The notes beneath the pieces are model-generated. The model was given only the letters and a program-made list of their open reading frames with translations, did no database searches and had not been told where the DNA came from. A stretch of DNA of 64,000 bases from Echinometra lucunter (lineage: Eukaryota > Echinodermata > Echinoidea > Camarodonta > Echinometridae), in the NCBI GenBank assembly GCA_029962745.1, contig CM057157.1, positions 30,723,525 through 30,787,524 of the forward strand. Direction: 5' to 3'. Shown here one piece after another: positions 38,601 through 45,621 of this stretch; within the stretch, counting starts at the first letter, position 1; every line of letters begins with the position of its first letter. The translations under genes and the position numbers were made by a program.

Positions 38601-39555
38601 TGAGTAGCGTAAAATACAGACTGGACACTCACGAATCCGAGTAAGGATCTCCACCGTTCGCAGTTATGGAGGAAACAAAATAAGATTTGAAACTACGCCA
38701 AAACTTAAAGTTTCGGAACTACGAGTATAGTGTAATATATTTTCACTCCACACAGCCTAAAAATATAACCTAAAAGGCAACCACACAACCTGAAAATAAC
38801 CCTTAATGTTTCGAAGCCAAAAGTAATCTTTAAGTTTAAGGAGGTCCAGTGAATTAACTTACTAAAGGTTCTGGTTGTGCAGAAATGCATTCATAAAATG
38901 ATGAAGATAACGCGTTCATATCCATGCAGGTATAGATTGAGCATAACCCGAGTGTGAAGGGAAATGTTGCCATAATCCTTGATTGCCATTCCTTGACATT
39001 GTGATATCATTGAAAGCTGCATCATGAAACACATCCAGTATGTTCAGCATCAGGCAATGAATGGTCATGGTCACGTTTCGAACAATATACGATACGATAA
39101 TATACTAGGTGCTCCAGATCCTCCAGATGCGCTCCCGATCCTCCAGATGCGCTCCCAAATTGTTTATTTCTTCACATGAAGGGGGTTATGGGGTTATTTT
39201 TACTTACACATCTTAAAAGCTTAGTCTGGCAATATCAGGTTTGTGGGAGGGTCATAATAGGGTACTTACATGACTTATTTGGGCTTACTTTTAGAATCCA
39301 TTGTCATCAGTGAGGTGTTGGAGGAGAATGGTGGAGAATCATAGGAATCGTCACCCGAGCTGAGCATGTGTCTTATAACCAAATCATATTCACCCCCTGA
39401 TATAACTTCATTCTGATAATACACCCCAAATGCCCCAGTTAACTGTTAATAGATCATCTGTATACAAGTCAAAGTAGACAAAGCTTACCTGAGCAGAAAG
39501 GGCCCAAATAGATGAAGATAAAAATTGTAACGAAGAAATGTCTTCCATCTCTCAT
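131..39555 (-). CDS. MAM-domain secreted/membrane protein, 5' part (signal peptide + three MAM domains), continues past left edge
   Basis: Ten exons (39555-39489, 22776-22642, 17980-17673, 17234-17144, 15592-15425, 11458-11148, 8814-8730, 4922-4758, 2045-1783, 221-131) join in one frame to about 561 codons. The first encodes a hydrophobic N-terminus typical of a signal peptide; the rest encode three MAM domains. MAM domains are extracellular adhesion modules of about 160-170 residues. Visible family marks are the start CDFE..LCG/CxF, the middle LxFWxHxxG, and the end VFE...IAIDDV. Each domain is cut by introns at the same places: phase 1 before it, phase 1 after the DHT region, phase 0 before (I/V)VFE, phase 1 after it. 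Symmetrical phase-1 modules are typical of shuffled extracellular domains. Everything downstream of MAM3 lies outside the window, so overall identity (for example a MAM/LDL-receptor protein) is unknown. The 16.7-kb gap between exons 1 and 2 leaves the first link least certain. Confidence 0.85.
880..1553. repeat. Paired direct repeat flanking a decayed inverted repeat
   Basis: About 880-1005 and 1433-1553 are diverged direct copies sharing ACTCTGACT, GTAAACAAAAATTTCA and TAATTATG blocks. Between them 1055-1100 and 1315-1375 are diverged inverted copies (GTGGCCCGGGTACTGGCATTA against the complement of TAATGGCAGTGGCCCCCGG). This looks like one decayed mobile element in a MAM intron. Confidence 0.5.
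1783..2045 (-). CDS. MAM gene exon 9: MAM3 middle
   Basis: Acceptor CTTGAAG, then [20 protein letters not shown], and [20 protein letters not shown], the most family-typical MAM core in the window. Donor AAT|GTACGT at 1782, phase 0. Confidence 0.92.
2202..2340. repeat. (AGT)n microsatellite
   Basis: About 75 bases of perfect AGT triplets followed by interrupted units. The polyserine and polythreonine frames it yields on either strand are translations of the repeat, not proteins. Confidence 0.97.
2860..3720. other. Intron segment with spaced GCTCGCT motifs
   Basis: No exon recognised. Short blocks built from GCTCGC (near 2991, 3178, 3305, 3420, 3588) punctuate AT-rich sequence at roughly 80-190-base spacing. 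The same motif on the other strand marks 14360-15125, so this is probably a dispersed repeat family. Confidence 0.45.
4758..4922 (-). CDS. MAM gene exon 8: MAM3 N-terminal third
   Basis: Acceptor TAATTCAG, linker PVATVPSV, then [15 protein letters not shown] and [12 protein letters not shown]...[12 protein letters not shown], ending at donor TTAG|GTAAGA. Phase 1 both sides, as expected for the opening exon of a MAM domain. Confidence 0.9.
   Translation of the reverse strand, partial: TQLPLCLLLTVTLGKERSVTTPMTPLLVLTGYGLTAPHKVPLLDLLRIIREEMN
5226..5830. repeat. Degenerate polypurine tract (GAAA/GGAA-rich)
   Basis: About 600 bases almost purely A and G on the plus strand, with interspersed AGAAAGG units. 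Long minus-strand frames of Phe, Ser and Leu here are artefacts of this composition. A second such tract is at 6780-7480. Confidence 0.85.
5980..6322. repeat. Copy 1 of a ~1.5-kb tandem duplication
   Basis: Shares long blocks with 7460-7822, including AATAAGCGGCCTTCAACTA, TACATCCTTCCAA, TAATGTTGCAAGAGA and GGGAGCTGTCGTC. The two copies are about 1.49 kb apart and each lies downstream of a polypurine tract, so tract plus unique block was duplicated together. Poly-T/G and poly-C runs interrupt both. Confidence 0.85.
6780..7480. repeat. Second degenerate polypurine tract
   Basis: Purine-rich counterpart of 5226-5830, including a (GAAA)n run at about 6880-6970. It belongs to the second copy of the duplicated block. 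Confidence 0.85.
7460..7822. repeat. Copy 2 of the ~1.5-kb tandem duplication
   Basis: Diverged counterpart of 5980-6322 (same order of shared blocks). It carries a small palindrome CCCGTGGAATTTCCACGGG near 7652 that copy 1 lacks. Confidence 0.85.
7955..8037. repeat. (GAA/GGA)n microsatellite
   Basis: Purine triplet repeat of about 80 bases; a similar tract is at 8958-9050. Confidence 0.95.
8115..8172. repeat. Dispersed ATTTATATAGCGCTT module
   Basis: Contains ACATTTATATAGCGCTTAAT followed by TTTCTAAGCGCT. The same arrangement recurs at 57163-57215, so this is a dispersed repeat, possibly the tail of a SINE-like element. Confidence 0.6.
8730..8814 (-). CDS. MAM gene exon 7: MAM2 C-terminal third
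   Basis: Acceptor TTAG, then [20 protein letters not shown], a canonical MAM ending, then SRYECPGE and a strong donor GAAC|GTGAGT. 85 nt, phase 0 in, phase 1 out. Confidence 0.9.
9060..10305. other. MAM intron without recognised genes
   Basis: AT-rich intron sequence with poly-C runs at 9181-9200 and 10249-10260. I see no exon, RNA gene or named repeat in it. Confidence 0.6.
10306..11092. mobile_element. Large fold-back (inverted-repeat) element
   Basis: The left arm (10306-10530) and right arm (about 10880-11092) are inverted copies over some 215 bases, sharing for example GGCAGGAGTGTTCCTACACTT and its complement. Ends read ACAAAAAAGTAAC and GTTACTTTTTTGT. The spacer (10531-10880) shows no coding sequence. 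It ends 55 bases from MAM exon 6. Confidence 0.85.
11148..11458 (-). CDS. MAM gene exon 6: MAM2 middle
   Basis: Begins [11 protein letters not shown] and contains ARLRSPML and [20 protein letters not shown], a clear MAM core. Donor TTTCAG|GTAATT at 11147 gives phase 0. The acceptor (TTTCAATAG, ending at 11459) is formed by the last unit of the adjoining minisatellite, which stops exactly at the exon. Confidence 0.9.
11461..13145. repeat. ~33-bp minisatellite array with higher-order repeats
   Basis: About 50 units of a 32-34-bp motif (consensus includes GAAGTATTGAAACAAAGATG, then GGTAAATATGAGA). Multi-unit blocks repeat: a roughly 245-bp block recurs near 11700, 11945 and 12190, and 12527-12664 recurs at 12850-12988. 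All long frames on both strands ([15 protein letters not shown]) are translations of the repeat. The array lies in the intron between MAM exons 5 and 6 and touches the acceptor of exon 6. Confidence 0.97.
13150..13775. repeat. 41-bp satellite-like array
   Basis: About 15 units of a 41-bp motif containing GTGCAATATTGAGATTTACG and GATATCTTAGGGTTCG. Units are nearly identical; they vary mainly at the CCACA/ACACA/GTACA positions. It is unrelated in sequence to the preceding 33-bp array but starts immediately after it. Confidence 0.97.
13830..15424. other. MAM intron with G/C runs and GCGAGCGAAG motifs
   Basis: Two G-runs (13839-13856, 13896-13907) and a block of spaced GAGCGAGC/CTCGCT motifs (about 14369, 14449, 14512, 14640, 14773, 14870, 15109). 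A G-run and a C-run face each other around CACG...CGTG at 15240-15289. No exon recognised. Confidence 0.5.
15425..15592 (-). CDS. MAM gene exon 5: MAM2 N-terminal third
   Basis: Acceptor TTGTCCAG at about 15599-15593. Encodes a short linker EPPGMEE, then [16 protein letters not shown] and a diverged MAM region. The donor is the weak AGCG|GTACCC at 15424; I chose it because it gives phase 1 and ends where the other two MAM openings end. The 3' boundary is therefore less certain than the exon itself. Confidence 0.75.
15850..17035. repeat. (ACT)n microsatellite split by an AT-rich insertion
   Basis: ACT/TAC triplets flank an insert of about 870 bases (about 15890-16763). The insert begins CACTGTAAAAAAA and ends TTTTAAGAGTG, a loose inverted match, so it may be a small transposon inserted into the microsatellite. 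A (TA)n run lies within it. Confidence 0.6.
16396..16438. repeat. (TA)n microsatellite
   Basis: About 21 TA dinucleotides inside the AT-rich insert. Confidence 0.97.
17144..17234 (-). CDS. MAM gene exon 4: MAM1 C-terminal third
   Basis: Acceptor TATCAG, then [11 protein letters not shown], the hallmark [14 protein letters not shown], and EIPG at donor CCAG|GTCAGA. It is 91 nt, the same length as the matching exon of MAM3 (131-221), with phase 0 in and 1 out. Confidence 0.9.
17266..17312. repeat. (AATTC)n short tandem repeat
   Basis: CAGTTCAGTTCATTTCAATTC pentamer units in the intron 5' of MAM exon 4. Confidence 0.85.
17673..17980 (-). CDS. MAM gene exon 3: MAM1 middle
   Basis: Opens [10 protein letters not shown] and includes ARLISPRF and [13 protein letters not shown], the usual centre of a MAM domain. 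The donor is CAT|GTGCGT at 17672, a weaker match to consensus; an alternative GTAATT lies nine bases upstream in the exon but breaks the frame of the next exon. Phase 1 in, phase 0 out, as in MAM2 and MAM3. Confidence 0.85.
18102..18365. mobile_element. Fold-back MITE
   Basis: Near-perfect long inverted repeat: the left arm reads ACTATGAACATG...ACCCTTCACAATGGTTCTGG and the right arm is its complement, around a short spacer near 18225-18250. Lies in the intron upstream of MAM exon 3. Confidence 0.9.
18564..19338 (-). mobile_element. Non-autonomous Helitron, copy 1
   Basis: Read on the minus strand it starts TCATTTTTTTATGCC (19338) and ends in a hairpin (TTCGACtgtgcgcgGTCGAA) followed by GATTCATCTAG at 18564, flanked by A on the 5' side and T on the 3' side. 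These are the marks of canonical Helitrons (5'-TC, 3' hairpin, CTAG end, insertion between A and T). Ends match copy 2 at 21381-22303. A second fold-back element (19080-19240) is inserted near its 5' end. The interior holds tandem units rich in TGACCTTTGACC. Confidence 0.82.
19080..19240. mobile_element. Short fold-back MITE nested in Helitron copy 1
   Basis: Ends GAGAGCGTTTCATGAAAGGA and the complementary TTGATGAAACGCCCCCC; the interior has inverted ATGTTTTATCCGACA-like segments. Related copies lie at 52177-52317 and 61977-62113. Confidence 0.8.
19340..20325. other. Intron sequence without recognised features
   Basis: AT-rich sequence. I see no exon, RNA gene or clear repeat apart from short T/G runs near 19977-20020. 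Confidence 0.5.
20324..20369. repeat. (AT)n microsatellite
   Basis: About 20 AT units. A second longer AT/ATAC array lies at 20774-20866; both are flanked by the related phrase GAGACAACTGAGAGAATA. Confidence 0.95.
20461..20531 (-). tRNA. tRNA-like sequence, UCA anticodon; probably a SINE head or pseudo-tRNA
   Basis: The minus strand folds as a 71-nt cloverleaf: acceptor GTTTCCG/CGGAGAC, D arm GTCTAGTGGTTAAGGC, anticodon arm TTGGC-GTTCATA-GCCAA, T arm CTGGG-TTCGATT-CCCGG. Internal promoter boxes A (TGGTCTAGTGG) and B (GGTTCGATTCC) are intact. The loop would place UCA at the anticodon, with an atypical U at position 37. Family knowledge favours a tRNA-derived SINE head over a working tRNA; it resembles tRNA-Glu in the D arm. 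Confidence 0.5.
20774..20866. repeat. (AT)n/(ATAC) microsatellite
   Basis: Alternating AT tract with ATAC and CCAT interruptions, followed at 20880-21003 by a pyrimidine tract of CT, C and T runs. Confidence 0.95.
21381..22303 (-). mobile_element. Non-autonomous Helitron, copy 2
   Basis: On the minus strand it starts TCATTATTTTTATGCC (22303) and ends with the perfect palindrome TTCGACCACGCGTGGTCGAA followed by GATTCATCTAG (21381); flanks are A and T. The interior is about five tandem units of roughly 150 bases, each with TGACCTTTGACC-type runs, CAGATCATTGTCCCTCCCAT and GCCAAGTTTGAAGTTGAT, ending in a GGAC/GACG run. No transposase is present. Same family as copy 1; a decayed relative is at 37840-38190. 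Confidence 0.88.
22296..22412. repeat. (AAT)n microsatellite
   Basis: AAT/ATA triplets abutting the 5' terminus of Helitron copy 2; the element appears to have inserted at the edge of this repeat. Confidence 0.95.
22642..22776 (-). CDS. MAM gene exon 2: MAM1 N-terminal third
   Basis: Acceptor TTGCAG at 22782-22777, donor ACAG|GTGAGG at 22641. Encodes a classic MAM opening, [16 protein letters not shown], then a GPNGDHTT stretch where MAM exons usually end. Phase 1 in, phase 1 out. The spliced start gives Gly-Thr-Phe-Glu-Cys directly after the signal peptide. Confidence 0.9.
23129..23205 (-). repeat. tRNA-derived SINE head (degenerate)
   Basis: The minus strand contains GAGGGTTCGAATCCCAGCCC (box B and T arm) preceded by CTTGACTCTTAATCAGAG, resembling an anticodon arm. 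The A box is poor. Probably a decayed SINE. Confidence 0.4.
23279..23668 (+). repeat. tRNA-derived SINE with (ATT)n tail
   Basis: Head TGCCATGGTGTAGTGGTTCG (box A) and GGGTTCGAATCC (box B), a body of about 250 bases, then an (ATT)n tail (about 23607-23668). The Helentron-like block begins within this tail. Confidence 0.65.
23656..25335 (+). mobile_element. Short Helentron-like element (non-autonomous), tandem member 1
   Basis: Its left end A1 (23656-24275) matches A2 (25330-25949) over about 620 bases with no gap and no difference that I could find. Its right end B1 (25029-25335) matches B2 (32790-33096). The left end begins TTCACGCCTGATA; its inverted partner TATCAGGCGTG lies at 25278-25288, 47 bases inside the right end and overlapping a hairpin (GCATAA/TTATGC, 25288-25314). 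Asymmetric inverted repeats plus a 3' hairpin and insertion in T-rich sequence are Helentron (Helitron2) marks. No Rep/helicase frame is present. Confidence 0.7.
24281..25028. other. Unique interior of the short Helentron-like element
   Basis: About 750 bases with a poly-C run (24387-24402) and no recognised gene. It has no counterpart at the same place in the long element. Confidence 0.5.
27711..28757. repeat. Internal long-short tandem duplication in the long element
   Basis: Two copies of a 527-bp block (starting TGCACACAACTTTACACC at 27711 and 28238). Each block is a long unit followed by a shorter unit lacking its first part, so the pattern is long-short-long-short. Shared phrases include CACACAGGCTAACTCGTC, GGTAATAATACGGA and ATCTCCAGAGCCCCACTCAT. 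Minus-strand frames here ([12 protein letters not shown]) repeat with the unit and are not convincing proteins. Confidence 0.85.
29330..29890 (+). repeat. Diverged internal copy of the Helentron left end (A3)
   Basis: Follows the order of A1/A2: TAGTGCTGGAATCTATG, CCCCATACA, CCCCCTCCCGTA, TTGCCACGAGCC, TTGCCCGATCAGACGGGGA, CGGGTGC. A poly-T tract (29666-29690) interrupts it. Divergence shows it is older than the A1/A2 pair. Confidence 0.8.
33100..34890. other. Intron/intergenic sequence without recognised genes
   Basis: AT-rich, with a TGTT/ATT-rich start next to the Helentron end. Short open frames here (for example 33218-33436) have no splice context or family motif that I recognise. Confidence 0.5.
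34895..35780. mobile_element. Large fold-back element
   Basis: Left arm 34895-35250 and right arm 35424-35780 are inverted copies of about 350 bases (shared ACCCTCCCTTGCCAT, GTTGTCGACCATTTGTGTAT, GACCGGGTCATGTC and complements). The spacer of about 170 bases is unique. A C-run (35521-35538) sits in the right arm where the left arm has GGGGGTGGGG. No coding sequence. Confidence 0.9.
35790..36740. other. Sequence without recognised features
   Basis: AT-rich; no exon, RNA gene or clear repeat seen. The open frames here lack splice context and family motifs. Confidence 0.5.
36750..37024. repeat. 21-bp minisatellite
   Basis: About 13 units of a 21-bp motif (GACCCGGGATGCGAAATTCAT with C/T variants). 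Because the unit is divisible by three it stays open and gives a repetitive [11 protein letters not shown] peptide, but nothing else suggests translation. Confidence 0.95.
37840..38190 (-). mobile_element. Decayed Helitron relative
   Basis: Shares the GTGACCTTTGAACTTT, AAGTTTGAAGTTCATAC, GGACGGACGGACGG and ATAATGCCTC...GTGGGCGGAGG blocks with the Helitrons at 18564 and 21381. Its CTAG end was not found. Confidence 0.7.
38200..39480. other. Sequence downstream of the candidate signal-peptide exon
   Basis: Largest-intron sequence of the MAM gene. Includes a short CT run near 38240 and a tandem GATCCTCCAGATGCGCTCCC pair at 39117-39158. No exon seen. Confidence 0.5.
39489..39555 (-). CDS. MAM gene exon 1: signal peptide
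   Basis: ATG at 39555-39553 opens 22 codons: a charged start (MRDGRH), a hydrophobic core ([12 protein letters not shown]), then PFCS, ending in phase 1 at a strong donor CAG|GTAAGC (39488-39487). Phase 1 matches the first MAM exon exactly. The exon is far from MAM1, so undetected exons could lie between, or it could belong to another gene. Confidence 0.55.
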
Positions 39556-39559
39556 AATG

Positions 39560-42500
39560 GCTGGGAGTCTTCTTTGGATGGCCATGATGTACCTCATGAA
39601 AGTTTTCAGTCTGTGATAGATACCAGCATAGCACTCCAAATAAAGTTCCCTAGAACATTTACTCACAGATGTCGTGAAAGTGACTTGTACCACGTCGTAT
39701 CCCGTTTGATCCCCTCAGCGAGTTTACCCATGGCCAGAGGTACGGAGCTGTATCCGTCTCCTCCCCCTTCCCAATAGACTACTCTCTCAGACTCCTTAAA
39801 ACACTGAAGCAGGCACACCCGGCCCCAGTCACATTGCTAAACCGACTCCAGGACGACCGATAGCTTGCCCATAGAAGGGTAATGTGATTGGCTGTTCGAT
39901 CAGTTGTCTGTTATATAATGCAGAGATTACTCAAGGGGTCCTCGAGATCAAATTGTCCACCAACAATCAACTGGACGGGGGCACTGGTCTTTATCATGCC
40001 TACATTCCGAAATCGTTTTGTGGTTCCGGGGATATTCCTAAATCTAGTTTTAAAGAAGATACAATCATTAAGGTCAGTTTTGGAATGTAATAATCTACTA
40101 TATTGAAATTGAATTCAGGTCAGGGAAAGTCTTGGGTTCATTGACTTTCAGCCTAAAAAAGCTAGAAGGAGTTGTGCTTTATAAGTTAAAGTTTCTCTGT
40201 TTTTTTGTGTTTAATATGAAGGGGGCGGTTACTTCATGATAATCTGCCAGTTTCCTGAACAATGAAATGGGCGGAAGGAGAAGGTAATCTTTAAAGTTAT
40301 GAAATAGTAAGTTCTTACAAGCTCTGCCACAATAGCCGCAGAATTGAAAATAGAGGGGACGCAGACGACATTTTTCTTAGATATAACCTATGGATATATG
40401 TTCAATGTGTGATTATAAAAAAAAAATAAAGGGTGCGCGCCTCTCGCGCCCCCGTCTGCATCCGCCCCTACACAGTGTCGGTCCCGTACGTGGGCCTTTC
40501 GACAACCTACATACCAATAGCCCAAGAGATCGAGAATGTTGGTCTAATTGGCGTTCTAGCCACTTTGCTGAGGGATAAGATAGCCGGAGATAATACTGAG
40601 AATGTCGGTCTTAAAATGAAAACAACCTGTAAAATGTATTTATTTATTTCTTAAAATTTATTTATTTGTTTTCAAAATTTTAGTTAAGTGTCATGCACCC
40701 CTAATGCAGCCTAGTTTACAGGCTCGAACCCTGGTTAACCGAAACACATTCGGGTCTGAACTAAAAGACTGAGACTAAAAGAGTTCAATTTGGATTGTGT
40801 ATTATAGCATGCAGCTATTGCAGACATAATGCGCTTGGTTTCTCTCAAGCTACAATGCAATGTGTTAATTAGGGTCTGTGATTGCAAACTAATCCTAGTC
40901 CATCCTCTTCTGACGCGTGCTTCTGAACAAGAGCGGTTTCATGAGAATACGCCTACCTAATACATTGCAAACAGACAAACATAGAAGTATGATTTGTGAG
41001 ACTAGCTATTGGGGTGTCGTCATGGCAGGCATGAATTCTACGAAATCCGTAGAAATCCCGGGGGGGGGGGCACTCGACCCCAAAAGTGGTAGGTATGTGC
41101 CGCGGGCGAGACAAAAAACGGGGGCTTTGGAACGGGCTTATTGTGAAAAGGAGGGTCTTCGGAACGGGCTTCGGAACAACAAATTTTTGTTAAAACGGGG
41201 GTCTTTGGAACGGTTCGCCTGCGTGTGAGTGCGTATGTACCCCCATGGAACGGGCACGTCTCTCACTTCATCGTCTAACGAAATCATGCCAAAGTCTATG
41301 AAGAAATCTACACAACCTAGGTGAAACCGAAAAATGTTACAACAATTAGAACATAATTCTTAATGAACTGATGAACCAAAATACAATGGTGCCGCATCCG
41401 AGGGCTGTTGCGAATTACAAGCTTTTCTTTTTCAGAAAAATTATAACCATATTTTGCATATAAACGCACACACTCATCCCACCCACTGATAGACACAGAG
41501 CACGCTCAAATAAATTGGATATTCTTCCACGTTCGTTTCCTCTATACTTTTCTCACAGCTCATTTAACTTTCAATTTCTCCTATCGTTCCTCTTAACATC
41601 CCCCCTCTCTCTGTTCTCTTCAAATTATGTTAACATCTCGATTCCTAAATAAACGTCCCCTCCCTGCACCCCCCCCCTTACCCCAGAGAGCCAGTTTCGC
41701 GCGCTCAGTAAGTGTTTCGCAGCATGCTCACCACCGCCCCCTAAAATGAAATACTAACTAATTCTAAACTTAGTTACCGGGAATTATTTGGAAATCCTAG
41801 AAAAGCGATTGATTGATTACCGGGACATTTTGGCTCTGTCCCCCCCCCCCCCCCGATATCAGGCAGAGGACGTATTCAGATGAGCGGGAGCTGACAAGGA
41901 ACGATTCAAAGGAGCGTCGGAGCTTCCGCACTTCTCGTGGGATGACACTCCCCCCCCCCCCCCTCCCTGCACCCCCCTTGGGAGCGCGCTTCCCGTGCTC
42001 ACTACCGCCCCCTAAACTGAAATCCTAGCTACACCACTAATTCTAGACGGAGTTACCTGGAAATATTTGGCACTGCCCCCCTGCCCCCTCTGATAACAGG
42101 CATCTGTTACGCCACTGCAACGAGGCGCCTTAAACCGCTCGACCGCGGTACCTGATGAAGGAAAATAAGATACAAAAAAGTCGGCCTCGCGGGCCCTCGG
42201 TCTCGTGGGCCTTCGGTGAAGTGGGCTGTCGGTAGAAGTATTAATATTTTGTTATCAAAATACACTATGCGCCAATAAGATCTGTTGATAGTATATTCGA
42301 TCACCTATATCTGCCGAATATGACTCTATTTGGGCTCCTTCCTTTGCCTTCCGAAACCATTCTCTTTCTACGAGCGAGCGAATCGAGTGACCGAAAAAAT
42401 TCTTTTAAACCTAGACTCGTCACCACAATAAACTTTATCTTCCTGTAAAATTTGAGGATAGCCGGACACCTCGCTGCCCAAATTTTAATATGATATTCGG

Positions 42501-42900
42501 GCATCTGGCTGCTGGAATAAGAGTTCTTGCTGCCGAAATCATATTGTTTCTAGATTAGCGAGTGGGAAAAAAATATGAATTTGTTTATACTGAGAACAGG
42601 TTCTAGTGTATGGTTATTACATTTTCATGATTTGAGTAATGTACATGGATTATCGGCATCTTCCGTTTTTATAGTGGGAATAGGCTATATTGGCCACAGG
42701 CTGCTATCTCCTGAAAATAAATTGAACTTGCCGCTCTATTTTTGCAGTTATTTGAGTATAAAAATAGTATAACATTTGCTAGAGACTGAATGTAAATCCA
42801 ATTCCTTTCATAGGGATAGCAATTATTAACCACCATTAGTTAAGACACTTATAAATGCTAGCGCTTCCAGTGCATATGTGATTTCAAAATTATTTTGAGG
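39560..42900. other. Region with no recognised gene; G/C-run-rich repeats
   Basis: Includes 41050-41275 with repeated ACGGGGGTCTTTGGAACGG-type phrases, and a direct repeat pair (about 41727-41790 and 42000-42070, both starting ACCGCCCCCTAAA). Several C-runs are present, and a GAGCGAGCGAA motif lies near 42370. It should include any 5' UTR and promoter of the MAM gene above 39555, but I see no clear promoter element. Confidence 0.5.
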
Positions 42901-42916
42901 CTTATTATTAAGATAC

Positions 42917-43250
42917 GTTCTTTTGAAAAAGTGGAAATTTCAGATTTTTTTTTTTTTTTTTTTTTTTTTGGGGGGGGGGGGGGCGTGCGTACGCACCCGA
43001 CGCACCCCCCCCCCCACTGCTTTCTATAAGGAAATTACAAAGGCTTCAATTTCAAGCAGTGACAGGCACGTGGGGGGGGGGGGGGTGGGCGTACCATATT
43101 TTTTTATTTTCAGTTATTTACTTTTTGTGTTATTTTTTTTTTGCTTGTCAACGATTTTTTTTCGGGTGAAATAGACATCTGAAAAAGCCGAGGACATTCC
43201 CCCACCCCCTCCCTTTTGAAAAATCCTGGATCCGCCGCTGCGTTATGTTC
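42917..43250. mobile_element. MITE-like element with facing G and C runs
   Basis: T then G runs (42941-42983), a GCGTACGC centre, a C run, then a second G run (43073-43084). It ends AAAAATCCTGGATCCGCCGC; the complementary GCGGATCCAGGATTTTT occurs at 54752-54770, so the two loci share a terminal family. Confidence 0.55.
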
Positions 43251-43547
43251 ATGCCCAAAACCTTGAAGTATTCACAATTTTACAATTCTATTCCGATTGC
43301 TTCAAGACATTTATTTTTATTACTGTAACCAGAAATCCAGTTTCATAGAAAAACTAAAACCGGACTATAAAAAAACACAACGAACAAAAAAAAAAAAAAA
43401 AAAAAAACAGAACAAAACAAAACACAGGGGAATAGTAGCCGATTTTCGGGTCAATACCATGTTCCTGTAGGTCACCTCCCGCTGTGTATGGCTGTAAGAT
43501 TCGCGGCGATGTTATATCCCTGCAAAAATTTCGAATGTCAAATAGAA

Positions 43548-43565
43548 GAGAGGGAGAGAGAGAGG

Positions 43566-43614
<49 letters not shown>

Positions 43615-43720
43615 TGAGAGAGGGAGGGGAGGGGAGGGAGAGCAGAAAGAGAGAGAGAGAGGGAGGGAGGGAGAGGGGAGAGGGAGGGAGGGGGTGGGTG
43701 GGGAGAAGGGGGACACGCAT
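43548..43720. repeat. (GA)n/(GGGA)n microsatellite
   Basis: About 55 bases of pure GA followed by GGGAG variants. Long charged or serine-rich frames on either strand are artefacts of it. Confidence 0.97.
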
Positions 43721-44570
43721 GCCTCTGGCAGCACCTGAGGAGGCGCAAACGTAAAGATAAAAATGGCCAAATGGAAGGGGCTGTCCCTATGCGCCGCGAA
43801 GGCAGGGTGACGTGCATATTAAAATAATTACGGTTTTAAAATACGGTTAGCGTTATGAAAATGCTAACATTATGCCTACAGTTCAGTCGCTTTGCTCACC
43901 TGCTTGTCATGTTTTGTCAGAATCTTGTTATTGTGCCCCCCCCCCCCCGCCTGTAAAATTAATGCAGCGCATACTCTCTGATCTAATAAGGATTTGAATT
44001 TTGAAAATATCTAACGATTGTTGCTATGCTTCTTAGGGACAAACAAAATAGTATTTTACAAATCAGTCAATTCCAGTAGGTCACTAGGGCAGAATTTTCA
44101 CAATTTAGTGCCTACCATATAGGCGTATAAGTTTCACCCATCATTTTATGTTTAGACAGTATGCCCTTGACCAAGACCTATTTTGCGGACGAAAACTAAC
44201 GCTCTGACAACGAAGGGCATTGTATTACAATCATTCACAGACCAGCAGATGAAATCGAAGTCACAGTGAGGAGGCGTGGCATAATTGTATTTTTAATCTG
44301 AGTATGTATCACAGAACTAGAAAAGATGTTTTAGTTCGTTGGTATGTATTCACTTTCATCCGGGCTTTATTCCATGATATCCCCAGTCATACCAAACAGA
44401 TCGACCGGTGTTAATGTTACCGAATAAGATGTTCTTCCGGATCAGATGACACCGGCAGATGTTTTTTTCAATACAAAATGACAAGAAATATCATCAGGTG
44501 ACACCGCCCCTTCTTAATCAAATGAGTGGGCTAGTATTACCGAGTGAGCGTAGCAAGTGAGCACTTGTCT

Positions 44571-44944
44571 TTAAAGGAAAAGGGAACCCAGGCATAAGTG
44601 TGTTTTTAGTGAATAAAGATGAATAAGAAAGAGTAAACAGTGAAAGTTTGAGCAAAATCAGACAATCTTTTCAAGAGTTATCAATTTTGAAAGTTTAAGT
44701 AAATCCCTATCATGAAAATTCTTAAGTTGGCAACTTTGCCACTTTGTCCACGATGACATCATAGATGCCTGTGGAGTTGCCAATTTGAGGATACCCATAA
44801 TAATGATTTAATCAAACTTTAAAAATTAACAACTTTTGAACAGATTGTACGATTTTCCTCAAACTTTCACTGTCTATTCTTTCTTGTTCTTCCAAATCTT
44901 TATTCACTAAAGCACACTGATGTCTGGGTTGCATTCTCCTTTAT
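44571..44944. mobile_element. Fold-back MITE (~374 bp)
   Basis: Termini TTAAAGGAAAAGGGAACCCA and, inverted, TGGGTTGCATTCTCCTTTA. The arms continue inward (TTTAGTGAATAAAGAT against ATCTTTATTCACTAAA), giving an almost full-length hairpin. Confidence 0.9.
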
Positions 44945-45621
44945 AGGTTCACTTCATAGACGGGAGTTTCTGACTGCGTAATAGGGACCTCACAATCATA
45001 TTTCTTGCCATTTTGTATTGAAAAATATCTGCCGATGTCATTGCATCTCATCCGGTGACACCGGCATCAGACAGACACCAGACAGATTAATATTCACATT
45101 ATACTGTAAACTTCTTAGGCTTGAATCAGGGACAAATCGGGAGACAAATCAAATCCGAAATTTGATTTTAAAAAAATCCCTATATCTAATAGAATGATTT
45201 AGACATCAATCTTGGTTATAATTTCTTAATCTCATTTCGATTTGTCCCTTGGACTTAGATGAAATATCTAATCAAAGAAATTTAGAGTGTACACCACAAT
45301 CGATCGATCTGGAATGCTTCAGTATGCACGGAGTCGGTTTGACGGTGGGAGGGAGGTCATCAAAATAACAATATGTGTCATTTCGGGTATCTATCCGATT
45401 AGAATTTCACCCCCCCCCTTCTCTCTCTCTCTCCATCTCTTTCCGTTCCCTCTCCTTCTCCCCCTCTCTCTCTCTCTCTGCCTCTCTCTCTGTGCTTCTA
45501 TTCTGTCATCATGTCATGCTCTCTGTTTACTGTTTGTGAAAATCACCGACAAAACTCTTCAGGTGTATGAATAAACATTACATTTAAGAGGCCTAGCCCC
45601 TGACCCCATCCCCCCCCCCCC

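Noticed and set aside
43484..43817. Charged Arg/Glu frames and Ser/Leu/Pro frames
   Set aside because: Both strands of a (GA)n/(GGGA)n microsatellite.
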